This document shows, piece by piece, positions 42,893 through 51,053 of a stretch of DNA of 64,000 nucleotides. The stretch lies in the NCBI GenBank assembly GCA_036386515.1, contig DASVVO010000086.1, forward strand, positions 37,906 to 101,905. The letters are read 5' to 3'. Within the stretch, counting starts at the first letter, position 1, and each line of letters opens with the position of its first letter. Under the pieces are notes generated by a model. It was not told where the DNA came from. It worked only from the letters and a program-made list of their open reading frames with translations, and ran no database searches. Made by a program: the position numbers and the translations under genes. Origin of the DNA: JAIVJZ01 sp036386515. GTDB lineage: Bacteria; Acidobacteriota; Blastocatellia; Pyrinomonadales; Pyrinomonadaceae.

Positions 42893-44437
42893 TCATTTAT
42901 CTTTCCGCTCGATGCGCCCGTCAACGGCGGGGGAGATTTCGGCGGCCGCGCTGATGGTGTTCATGAGCATGGCCGGTTCGACCTGCGCCTCTTCGGGCTT
43001 GAGCAGGAGGCGCGCGTCTTTGAACATCGTGTAGCCGTCGCCGCCGCCGAGCACGTAGGTGTTGACGGCGAGCGTGTAGGTCTTCGCCGGGTCGAGCGGC
43101 GCGTCGCCGACCGTGATGCTCGTGACGCGCGCGCCGGACGCGAGCCGCCCGTCGTAAGTGAACCGCAGCCCCGACACTTGCGGAAACAGTCCCGCCTCGC
43201 GCTCCTCGCGGATGCGGCTCACGCCGTGTTCGAGCGCGGCGCGCAAGGTCGCACCCGTCACCTCGATCTTCACAATCGGATTCTCGAAGGGAAGGATGGA
43301 GAGCACGTCGCGTTTCGTGAGCGCGCCGGGGGCGTAGGTGGTGTTCGAGCGGATCGAGCCGCCGTTCAAGAGAGCCACGTCCGCGCCCGCGTACTTGCGA
43401 TAAGCGTCGGCGATAAAGGAGCCGAGGTTCGTCTCGCGCGAGCGGTTCGTCTCCTGCCGCGCGTCGAGTTCGACGGTGGTGCGGCCGACGGGCAGGTCGA
43501 GTTCGGCGGTCAGACGCTTTTCATACTCGGCGATGACGGCGGCCGCCTGCGGTTCGTCCGCGAGTTCGTCCGTGACGGGGATGATCTCCCAGTCGATGCT
43601 CTCCAGCGTGCCGTCGCGGCGTTGGATGTTGAGGTCGATGCGGCCGAGGTTGCGCGCGTCCGAACCCATCTTGAAGATCGGCGTGCGCCCGGAGAGGGAT
43701 TGCAGCACGGAATGTTCGTGGCCGCCGATGATCACGTCGATGTCGGTGGCGCAGCGGGCGAGCCGCTTGTCTTGCTCTATGGTCAGGTGCGTGACGGCGA
43801 CGATGGTGCGCGCGCCGCGCTTGCGTAGTTGCTTCGTCATCTCGCGCGCCGTCCGGCACGGGTCGCGAAACTCCACATCCGCGCCGGGCGAAGACGATTG
43901 CTTCGTGTCGGTCGTCAGCAGCCCGAACAGCCCGACGCGCACGCCGCCGAATTCGCGCACGACGTAGGGCGGCATGTCGCCGAAGAGTTTGCCGGTCTTG
44001 CGGTCGAAGACGTTCGAGCCGAGCCAGGTGAATTTCGACTCACGCATACGCTCGCGCAAGACGGCGTCGCCGAAGTCGAACTCGTGATTGCCGAGCGCGG
44101 CGTAGTCGAGTCCGGTGGCGTTCCAGGCGGCGATCATCTGGCGGCCTTTGAAGATGTTCGAGGCGACCGAGGGGCCGAGCGTATCGCCCGCGAGCAGGTA
44201 GAGCGTGTGCGGCGATTCCGCGGCGATTTTCTTCCTGAGCGTCGCGATGCGCGCCAGGCCGCCGCGCCGGCCGCGATCCACCGGCGACATCTGGTACACG
44301 TCGTTGACTTGCAGCAGCGTGACGCGGACGGTCTGCCCGGCCTCCTGTGCGAAGGTTGAAGCGGCGACGGCAAACGTGAACGCGAGCGCGAGCGCAGCCC
44401 GGCGTCGCCGGAAGGACGCGGAACGGAACCTTTGCAT
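42893..44437 (-). CDS. Exported 5'-nucleotidase/metallophosphatase (UshA family)
   Basis: A 514-residue periplasmic or surface nucleotidase. A signal peptide (about 1-30, ALALAFTFAVAASTFAQ) precedes the calcineurin-like phosphoesterase domain: VNDVY (Asp46, with Tyr48 in place of the usual His), LLAGDTLGPS, LGNHEFDFG, VTHLTIEQD and IGGHEHS. The C-terminal 5'-nucleotidase domain (about 320-500) has the AsnGly-Gly-Ser-Ile-Arg motif (LLNGGSIRS) and NTYVLGGGDGYTMF. Expected to hydrolyse nucleotides or UDP-sugars outside the cytoplasm. ATG 44437 has AAGGAG upstream. Divergent from pepA. Confidence 0.9.
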   Translation of the reverse strand: MQRFRSASFRRRRAALALAFTFAVAASTFAQEAGQTVRVTLLQVNDVYQMSPVDRGRRGGLARIATLRKKIAAESPHTLYLLAGDTLGPSVASNIFKGRQMIAAWNATGLDYAALGNHEFDFGDAVLRERMRESKFTWLGSNVFDRKTGKLFGDMPPYVVREFGGVRVGLFGLLTTDTKQSSSPGADVEFRDPCRTAREMTKQLRKRGARTIVAVTHLTIEQDKRLARCATDIDVIIGGHEHSVLQSLSGRTPIFKMGSDARNLGRIDLNIQRRDGTLESIDWEIIPVTDELADEPQAAAVIAEYEKRLTAELDLPVGRTTVELDARQETNRSRETNLGSFIADAYRKYAGADVALLNGGSIRSNTTYAPGALTKRDVLSILPFENPIVKIEVTGATLRAALEHGVSRIREEREAGLFPQVSGLRFTYDGRLASGARVTSITVGDAPLDPAKTYTLAVNTYVLGGGDGYTMFKDARLLLKPEEAQVEPAMLMNTISAAAEISPAVDGRIERKDK

Positions 44438-44682
44438 AAGTTAGGTGATTTCTCCTTGGAAGTTGACTGCACATCGGTCGCCTGATGTTTCTCTCGCGTC
44501 CGCCCCGCGTCCGACGACGGACGGCGGTAGAGCGGTTAGGCTGCGCCGAAGCGTCTGAATTATACTCGCCGCACACGAGCCGCGCCACACATGATAATTT
44601 CGCGCGCGTGGTTTGAAAGGTCGGGAACATTCAGCAGAGCAACATCAATCAGCCGTCGCCGTTATCTCAGAACCATCATCGC

Positions 44683-46194
44683 ATGCCGCCATCGAAGATT
44701 CTTCAAGTCAAACTCGCAGACGACCACGCGAGCGACACCGCTCCCGACGCCACGGCCTTTTGCGTCTTCACGGACGAACCGCGCCTGCCCGTCGCCGCGA
44801 ATTCCGATAGCGCGCCGCGCCGCGCGGTCGAGGATTTATTGCGCGCCGGAGAGTTCGAGGGAGAGACGGACGAGGCCGTCGTCATCCACCTGTCCGAGGC
44901 CGCCACGAGCGGAGGCGCGCCGCGGCGTGTGGTGCTCGTCGGACTCGGCAGCCACGAGGATTTTTGTCCCGACGGGTTGCGCCGCGCGGCGGGCATCGCC
45001 GTGCGCCGCGCGCGTGAGTCGCGCGTCACACATCTACAATTCGTGCTGCCCGAAATCGCGCAGGGCGACGCGTCGGAACTCGTGCGCGTCGCCGCCGAGG
45101 GCGCGCACCTCGGTTTCTACGAGAACGATTTTTACCAACAGCGCGACGAAGAGGACGACCAACCCGCGCTCGAACGCTTCACCATCCTGGCCGCGCCCGA
45201 CGACCGTCTGCGCGGCGCGCTCGAACGCGCGCGCATCGTGGCCGAAGCGGCGAACTGGGCGCGCGCTCTGACGGATGAACCCGGCGGGAGTTTGCCGCCG
45301 CGAGAGTTTGCGCGTCGCGCGGCGGACATGGCCGCGGAGTTCGGCCTGACCGTGGAGACGCTCGGCGCGGACGAGATACGCGCGCGCGGCATGGGCGGCC
45401 TGAGCGGCGTCGGGCAGGGTTCGGACGAGCCGCCCGCGCTCATCGTCGTGCGCTACGAGCCGGAGGGCGCGACCGTGGAAGATGAGTTGTGGGCGTTCGT
45501 CGGCAAGGGCATCACGTTCGATACGGGCGGCATCTCGATCAAACCCGCGACGGCGATGGAGGAGATGAAGTCGGATATGGCGGGCGGCGCGGCCGTGCTC
45601 GGCGCGTTGCGCGCCGTCGCGGAGTTGAAGTTGAAGCGTCGCCTCGTCGCCGTCGTTCCGGCGGCTGAAAACATGTTGTCGGGACGCGCGCTCAAACCCG
45701 GCGACATCATCCGCACGCTCGCGGGCTACACCATCGAGGTCGCGGACACGGACGCCGAAGGCCGCCTCGTCCTCGTTGACGGCATCGCCTACGCGCGCAC
45801 GCTCGGCGCGGCGCGCATCGTTGACCTGGCGACCCTGACGGGTTCGATCATCGTCGCGCTCGGCGACCACCGCACCGGACTCTTCTCGAACGACGACGAG
45901 TGGGCGGCGCGCGTCGCCGAGGCCGCCCGGCGCGCGGGCGAACCCGCCTGGCGCATGCCCGTGAGCGACGATTACCGGAAGAAGATCGAGAGTCCCATCG
46001 CCGACTTCAAAAATTACGGCGGACGCCCCGACGCCACCGCCGCCGCCCTGCTTCTCAGCAAGTTCGCCGCCGATACCCCGTGGGTGCATCTCGACATCGC
46101 CGCCACTTCCTGGTACGACGCCCCTCGGCCGCACGCGCCCGGCGGCGCGACCGGCACGGGCGTGCGCACCCTGGTCGAACTCGTGCGCGGTTAG
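44683..46194 (+). CDS. pepA: Leucyl aminopeptidase (M17)
   Basis: Cytosolic di-zinc aminopeptidase of about 503 residues, forming hexamers in the family. The N-terminal macro-like domain covers about 1-175. The catalytic domain shows VGKGITFDTGGISIKP, EEMKSDMAGGAAV and VADTDAEGRLVLVDG (the usual NTDAEGRL, with Asp for Asn), plus the catalytic Arg in EGRL. WVHLDIAATSW near the end is typical. A TATACT at 44561-44566 could be its -10, leaving a leader of about 110 bases. It is followed by a 34-bp tandem repeat array. Confidence 0.94.
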   Translation: MPPSKILQVKLADDHASDTAPDATAFCVFTDEPRLPVAANSDSAPRRAVEDLLRAGEFEGETDEAVVIHLSEAATSGGAPRRVVLVGLGSHEDFCPDGLRRAAGIAVRRARESRVTHLQFVLPEIAQGDASELVRVAAEGAHLGFYENDFYQQRDEEDDQPALERFTILAAPDDRLRGALERARIVAEAANWARALTDEPGGSLPPREFARRAADMAAEFGLTVETLGADEIRARGMGGLSGVGQGSDEPPALIVVRYEPEGATVEDELWAFVGKGITFDTGGISIKPATAMEEMKSDMAGGAAVLGALRAVAELKLKRRLVAVVPAAENMLSGRALKPGDIIRTLAGYTIEVADTDAEGRLVLVDGIAYARTLGAARIVDLATLTGSIIVALGDHRTGLFSNDDEWAARVAEAARRAGEPAWRMPVSDDYRKKIESPIADFKNYGGRPDATAAALLLSKFAADTPWVHLDIAATSWYDAPRPHAPGGATGTGVRTLVELVRG

Positions 46195-46215
46195 CCCGAC
46201 CGCACAAGATAGAGG

Positions 46216-46590
46216 ATGCGGAACGCAACTCGCCGCGCAGACACGCTTAAGGAGACGCGGAGAAAAGCATCTCAAATTTGAAATTTCAAACTTACGAAAG
46301 CATCTCAAATTTGAAATTTCAAAAATTGCTAAGGCATCTCTGATTTCAAGTTTCAGAGTTTGCAAAAGTATCTCAAATTTGAAATTTCAGAACTTGCAAA
46401 AGTAACTCTTGATTTGGAGTCTCAGAGTTTGCGAAAGCATCTCTTGATTTGAAGTTTCAGAGTTTGCGAAGATGTCTTGATTTGAAATTTCAAGGTTGCG
46501 AAAGCGATTCTGATTTGAAATTTCAAATTTGAGATCGTGAATGCTTTGCTCCGCGTCTCCTCCGTCTCCGCGGTGCTTGTGGCGATGGAT
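46216..46590. repeat. 34-bp tandem repeat array with inverted flanks
   Basis: About eight degenerate, contiguous units of 33-35 bp lie at 46265-46533. Each reads roughly CATCTC, then AAATTTGAAATTTC, then a variable CAGAGTTTGC-GAAAG end. Flanks with GGAGACGCGGAG (about 46251-46262) and CTCCGCGTCTCC (about 46549-46560) are inverted copies of each other. There are no spacers, so it is not a CRISPR array. It fills the whole gap between pepA and the SDR gene. Confidence 0.85.
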
Positions 46591-46598
46591 GCTTTTAT

Positions 46599-47675
46599 AT
46601 GTTGTCTCAAGAAACGATTTTCCTGACGGGCTTTCCCGGTTTCATCGCCGCGCGTTTGATCGAGGAGTTGGCGCGTGATGACGGCGGCGCGCGGTTTTTG
46701 TTGCTGGTGCAGCCGGCGTTCGTGTCGCGCGCGCAAGTTGAAATCTCGCGTCTGGCCGCGGAGACGGGAGCGAGCGCGGATCGTTTCCGGCTCATCGAGG
46801 GCGACATCACGAGCGCGCGCCTGGGGATGAGCGAGGCGGAGTTTGAACGGGCGCGGGCGGAGACGAGCGTGCTGTTTCACCTGGCCGCCATCTACGATCT
46901 GGGCGTGCGGCGCGATCTCGCCATGCGGGTCAACGTGGAGGGCACGCGCCGCGTCAACGAGTTTGCGCGCGCCTGCACGCGGCTGAAACGTTATCACTAC
47001 GTCTCGACGTGCTATGTCGCGGGGCTGCGCACGGGCGTGATTCGGGAGAACGAGTTGGAACACGCGGCGGGCTTCCGTAATTTTTATGAGGAGACGAAGT
47101 ATCTGGCCGAGTTGGAAGTCGAGCGTTTGAAGTCGGAATTGCCGGTGACGATCCATCGCCCGTCGGTCGTGTGCGGCGATTCGCGGACGGGCGAGACGGC
47201 GAAATACGACGGCATCTATTACCTGATCAAGTACCTGCGCATGTGGCCGGGGCTGCTGTCGCTGGTGAACATCGGCAACCGTGAGGTGGGGCTGAACATC
47301 GTGCCGGTTGATTTCGTGGTCGCGGCGATGGCGGCCTTAGCCCGCGACGAGCGCGCCACGGGCGCGACCGTGCAACTGGCCGACCCCCACCCGCTCACCA
47401 CCGACGAACTCTTCGAGACGATCTCGCACACGCTCACCGGGCACGGTTCGCGGCTCCGGCTGCCGAAGCCGCTCGTGCGCGCCTCGCTCGGGCTGCCGCT
47501 CTCGGAGAAGTTGTCGAAACTCCCGCGCGTCGGCGTGCCCTATTTCTTCCTCGAACAGACTTACGACACGACGCGCGCCGTGGCATTGCTCACGCCGCAC
47601 GGCGTCTCCTGCCCGCCCTTTCCCTCTTACGTCCGCGCGCTCGTCGAGTTCGTCGCGCGCCACCCGGAACTCTGA
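46599..47675 (+). CDS. NAD(P)-dependent extended SDR (thioester-reductase/epimerase-like)
   Basis: A 358-residue Rossmann-fold oxidoreductase of the extended SDR group. The dinucleotide-binding motif is FLTGFPGFIAARL (GxxGxxA variant) at the N-terminus; VLFHLAAIYDLGV and the VNVEGTRRVNEFA segment follow, and the active site is YVSTCYVAG with the Tyr-Lys pair in FYEETKYLAE. The layout resembles thioester-reductase or male-sterility-type reductases acting on fatty acyl groups, and also sugar epimerases; I cannot choose between them. ATG 46599 directly follows the repeat array. Confidence 0.85.
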   Translation: MLSQETIFLTGFPGFIAARLIEELARDDGGARFLLLVQPAFVSRAQVEISRLAAETGASADRFRLIEGDITSARLGMSEAEFERARAETSVLFHLAAIYDLGVRRDLAMRVNVEGTRRVNEFARACTRLKRYHYVSTCYVAGLRTGVIRENELEHAAGFRNFYEETKYLAELEVERLKSELPVTIHRPSVVCGDSRTGETAKYDGIYYLIKYLRMWPGLLSLVNIGNREVGLNIVPVDFVVAAMAALARDERATGATVQLADPHPLTTDELFETISHTLTGHGSRLRLPKPLVRASLGLPLSEKLSKLPRVGVPYFFLEQTYDTTRAVALLTPHGVSCPPFPSYVRALVEFVARHPEL

Positions 47676-47918
47676 GTCTTGACCCGGACGGAAGACCTTT
47701 CCGCGATTGACCGCGCGGGCGTCCTCGCGCTACAAAGTCGTGCATGAGTTGGACGGCCGCCGCGCGCGTCACGAAAGAGAACGCTTCGCGCGCGCCCCGA
47801 AGTTTTGCCGCCGCGCGACGAACGCGAGCGGTGATTGAATGATGTAACGATAAATGTGAACGGGCGACGGGCGCGCTCGCCGCCAGGTACGCTTGACCCT
47901 TTACCGGGGAGGATTTTT
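47676..47918. other. Intergenic region without a gene
   Basis: 243 bp between the SDR and thioredoxin-like genes. I see only the ribosome binding site GGGGAGG of the next gene at its end. No heptamer array. Confidence 0.4.
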
Positions 47919-48386
47919 ATGCCGAAGACGGGGACGCAGATGCCTTCATTGGAAGGGGCGACGGAGTGGTTCAACGCGACGGGCGCGCGCGCCGCGGCAG
48001 AGGCGGAGGGACACCCGACGCTCGTTCATTTCTGGTCTGCCGGTTGCGCCGTGTGCCGGGACAACATGGCGCACGTGGCCGCCTGGCGCGACAGGTTCGA
48101 GGAACTGCGCGTCATCGCCGTACACACGCCGCGCGACGAGGCCGACGCGGATACGGAGCAGGTGCGCGATGCCGTCACGCTCTGCAACATCACGGAGCCT
48201 TGCGCCGTGGACAACGAACACAAACTGCGCGCGGCGTTTCAAAACGAGCCGGGCGACGTGCCCGCCTATTACCTGTACGATGCGGAGGGCAAGCTGCGCC
48301 ACTTCGCCACGGGCGCACGCGCCTTGAACACGATGGAGGACGCGCTCGAAGGTCTGCTCGGCGCGGGCGGCGAGGCGAGTTCATAA
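47919..48386 (+). CDS. Thioredoxin-like redoxin
   Basis: A 155-residue protein with a TlpA/redoxin-like thioredoxin fold. The active-site motif is HFWSAGCAVCRDNM, a CxxC of Cys43/Cys46 after the usual beta strand (HPTLVHFWS). The end, VPAYYLYDAEGKLRHFATGA, carries the cis-Pro region and the final strands. No signal peptide is present, so it would act in the cytoplasm. A further Cys pair lies at LCNITEPCAVD. ATG 47919 is fixed by GGGGAGG upstream, rejecting longer frames. A strong terminator follows. Confidence 0.88.
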   Translation: MPKTGTQMPSLEGATEWFNATGARAAAEAEGHPTLVHFWSAGCAVCRDNMAHVAAWRDRFEELRVIAVHTPRDEADADTEQVRDAVTLCNITEPCAVDNEHKLRAAFQNEPGDVPAYYLYDAEGKLRHFATGARALNTMEDALEGLLGAGGEASS

Positions 48387-48421
48387 AGATTCACTTCGCG
48401 GGGCGCGCGAAAGGATAGATG

Positions 48422-48466
48422 AAAAGGGGGAGGCGATCCCGCGCCGGGATCGCCTCCCCCTTTTTT
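48422..48466. terminator. Rho-independent terminator, usable in both directions
   Basis: A 16-bp perfect stem GGGGGAGGCGATCCCG and its complement around a 3-nt loop, followed by TTTTTT on the plus strand and by TTTT on the minus strand. It lies between the convergent thioredoxin-like and DUF4112 genes. Confidence 0.92.
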
Positions 48467-48486
48467 GTGGGCGACGGCGAAATTTT

Positions 48487-49071
48487 TTAGAAGAGCGCGG
48501 AGAGGCGACCCCAGAGAAAGTCCAGGATGAGGTAGAGGACGAACAGCGAGCCGGCGAGCAGCGCGAGCAGCGCGAGCATGACGAGGCCGACGAACAGCCA
48601 ATCGCTCGTGCGCCCGGAGTGCGCGTCTTCCGCCGAGACGGTCGCGCGGCGGCGCAGCAGTTCGACGTTTTTCTGACTCGATTTCCACGCCGCGTCGAAG
48701 AGGTCGCCGACCACCGGGATCGCGCCGAAGACGTAATCGACGCCGATGTTGAGACCCATGCGCAGCAGCGTCACCTTCGAGACGCGGTAGCGCACGCCCG
48801 CCGCGAGGATGTAGAAGCCGACGAGCGTCGAGGCGGTATCGCCGACGCCGGGGATGAGGCCGACGATGGCGTCTAAGCCGAACCGCCAGCCCGTGCCGGG
48901 GATGCGAAACAGCCCGTCCATCCAGCGGCTCAACTGGTCGAGGCTCTGCTCGATCTCAACTTGAGAACGCCGCCCTTCATTCGCCGCTATCGCCCTGCCC
49001 GCACGGCGCGCCAACTCTTTCGCCGCCTCACGCCCGCCGCCGCCACCGCCTGCCTGTTTCAGTTCGCTCAT
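48487..49071 (-). CDS. DUF4112 membrane protein
   Basis: A 194-residue membrane protein. A basic, Gly-rich N-terminus is followed by SLDQLSRWMDGLFRIPGTGWRFGLDAIVGLIPGVGDTAST, the defining DUF4112 stretch, then the matching VDYVFGAIPVVGDLFDAAWKSSQKNVELL, and a C-terminal TM helix (about 168-190). Function is unknown in the family. ATG 49071 has GGGGAGG upstream. It is the third gene of an operon with the HEAT-cyclophilin and M1-like genes (gaps of 6 and 23 bp), ending at the terminator. Confidence 0.85.
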   Translation of the reverse strand: MSELKQAGGGGGGREAAKELARRAGRAIAANEGRRSQVEIEQSLDQLSRWMDGLFRIPGTGWRFGLDAIVGLIPGVGDTASTLVGFYILAAGVRYRVSKVTLLRMGLNIGVDYVFGAIPVVGDLFDAAWKSSQKNVELLRRRATVSAEDAHSGRTSDWLFVGLVMLALLALLAGSLFVLYLILDFLWGRLSALF

Positions 49072-49094
49072 CCGAAAATCCTCCCCTGTGTGTT

Positions 49095-51047
49095 TCAACG
49101 TATGCGCGTCATCTGCCGCCAGAAGAAGCGGCCGAGGCGCGAGACGGGATTGCGGTTGGGCGCGCCGTCTCGTTCGGTCGAGAGGCCGAGCGCGGCGGCG
49201 AGTTGCGGGTTGGGCGGCGCGATGTCCTCGTCGCCGCGACGCTCGGAGAGCCAGCGGTCGAAGGTGCGCGTGACGGCGCGACGATCGGCGACGCGCGCTT
49301 CGGCGATGAACGCGCCGCGCAGATCGTCGAGTTCGGCGATCTCGTGGCGGTTGGCTTCGGCGTAGCGGCGCAGCGCGGTGAAGACGCGTTCCTCGCCGAG
49401 CAGTTTGACGAGCGCGTCGTACATGAGCGCGCCCTTGGCCGAGACGATGGCGGCATACTGGAAGGAGTTGCGAAAGTCGCGCGCGGGGCGCAGGGCGGGC
49501 ATGTCTTCGCCGCCGAAGGTGCGATAGATTTCATAGACGCCGCGCAGTTGATCGTCGCGCGCGGCCTGGGCGCGAATCGCGCCGTGCGTCTCGCGGTAGT
49601 AGACGAGCGCAGACCAATGGGCGAGAGCTTCGTCGAGCACGGGCGCGCGCTCCGGCGAGTTGCCGACGAGCATGCCCCACCACTGGTGCGCGAGCATGTG
49701 GGCGGTGGCGAACTCCAAACTGTCTTCGACGGAGGCGCGCTGCTCGCGCACGAGTTCGGGCAGGTTGCGGATGGCGGGCGAATCGAAATCCACGTAGAAC
49801 GCGCTGGCGATGAGGCTCAGGTTGGCGAACTCCGCGCTGCCGAGTCCGGCGACGAGGGGAGCTTCCGCCACCGTCACGCTCGCCACGGGCAGCGCGCCGT
49901 AACGCGCCGTGAAGACGCGCACGGCCTCAGCCGCCGTGTCGAGCACGCGCCGCCCGATCTTCTCGTGCTCCACCGTCCAGACCGAACGCACGCGCACGCC
50001 GCCCACGCTGCGTTCGCCCGCTTGCAGTCCGCGCCCGGCGAGGATGGCGAAGTTGCGCAAGTTCTCACCGGCAAAAGAACGCGCGCCCGTTTTCGCGCCG
50101 TCCGCGCCCGTTTTCGCGCCGTCCGCGCCCGCGCCCGCGCCGCCCGCCGGGTGCGCGCCGCCGGGTTCGGCGGAAGTGAAGAGGGCGATGTCGGCGGGCG
50201 CGTCGATGGTCACCTCGTAGTCGGCCACCTCTGTGTGCAGCGGGTCGCCGACGGTGGCGCGCACCTCGCGCTGCCACTCGTCGCCGTCGCGCACGGCGAG
50301 CACGGGATAGGCCGCGCCGAGCACCATCACGCCGCGCGCGCGGAAATTGGTGTCGCGCGCGCGGCGCGTCTCGCGCGTGTCGCGCAAGGCCGCGCCGAGT
50401 TGCTGGATGACGTGCGAGGGAAGGCTCGTTTCGTCGGGGTCGATTTCTGGCACCGTGCCCGCGAACGCGATCTCGATGTCGGCCGCCGCGCCGGGGGCGA
50501 CGGGTTCGCGCAGGTTGACGCGCAGCAGCGTCGCCGGTTCGTCGAGCGCGTAGGCGAGTTGGCTCTGCGTCGCGGCGTGGCGCACGCTCTTGATCTCGAT
50601 GCGCGGGTCGTCCGATGCCGCGCCCGCCGCTTCTCCGGCGGCGGGCGCGGCGCGCGGCTCATCGTTGTTGCCGTTGCCGTTGCCGTTGCCGCTGATGCTA
50701 CTGCGGAGGTTCGCGTAGAGATGAAAATAGACGACCGAGACGGGGCGGTGGTCGCGGTTGACGAAGCGCACGCGCTCGGTCGCCGTGAAGGCGCGCGCCT
50801 CGAAGTCGAGGGCGAAGTTGATCTGGTAGAGCGTGCGGGGCGGCGGCGGGGCGGCGGGTTTGCTCTGCGGCGTCGGCGATTGCGCGAGGAGGGGAGCGGC
50901 GCACGCGAGCGAGAGGGCGACGAGCAGGCCGAGGCAGGCGGTGCGCAACGGAAACTCGAAGGCGAGCAGAGACGAGAGAAGGCTCTCAAGCCGCCCTCGT
51001 CCCGGCGCGCCTGCGGGTTGAAATCTGCTGTTCAAACAATTCTCCAT
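49095..51047 (-). CDS. M1 aminopeptidase-like protein lacking the catalytic Glu
   Basis: A 650-residue exported protein: signal segment (about 32-56), Pro-rich linker, M1-type beta domain (about 65-330) with two low-complexity insertions (SGNGNGNGNN; a repeated Ala-Gly-Asp-Gly-Lys-Thr stretch near 310), then the catalytic-like domain. The zinc motif reads HMLAH (His450, Met451, His454) before QWWG, so both His ligands and the third ligand Glu473 (LDEALAHW) remain, but the catalytic Glu is Met. Zinc may still bind while hydrolysis should be abolished. It lies 6 bp from the HEAT-cyclophilin gene. Confidence 0.9.
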   Translation of the reverse strand: MENCLNSRFQPAGAPGRGRLESLLSSLLAFEFPLRTACLGLLVALSLACAAPLLAQSPTPQSKPAAPPPPRTLYQINFALDFEARAFTATERVRFVNRDHRPVSVVYFHLYANLRSSISGNGNGNGNNDEPRAAPAAGEAAGAASDDPRIEIKSVRHAATQSQLAYALDEPATLLRVNLREPVAPGAAADIEIAFAGTVPEIDPDETSLPSHVIQQLGAALRDTRETRRARDTNFRARGVMVLGAAYPVLAVRDGDEWQREVRATVGDPLHTEVADYEVTIDAPADIALFTSAEPGGAHPAGGAGAGADGAKTGADGAKTGARSFAGENLRNFAILAGRGLQAGERSVGGVRVRSVWTVEHEKIGRRVLDTAAEAVRVFTARYGALPVASVTVAEAPLVAGLGSAEFANLSLIASAFYVDFDSPAIRNLPELVREQRASVEDSLEFATAHMLAHQWWGMLVGNSPERAPVLDEALAHWSALVYYRETHGAIRAQAARDDQLRGVYEIYRTFGGEDMPALRPARDFRNSFQYAAIVSAKGALMYDALVKLLGEERVFTALRRYAEANRHEIAELDDLRGAFIAEARVADRRAVTRTFDRWLSERRGDEDIAPPNPQLAAALGLSTERDGAPNRNPVSRLGRFFWRQMTRIR

Positions 51048-51053
51048 CCGCGC

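Noticed and set aside
46265..46533. CRISPR array
   Set aside because: Units are contiguous and degenerate with no spacers, and no cas genes are present.
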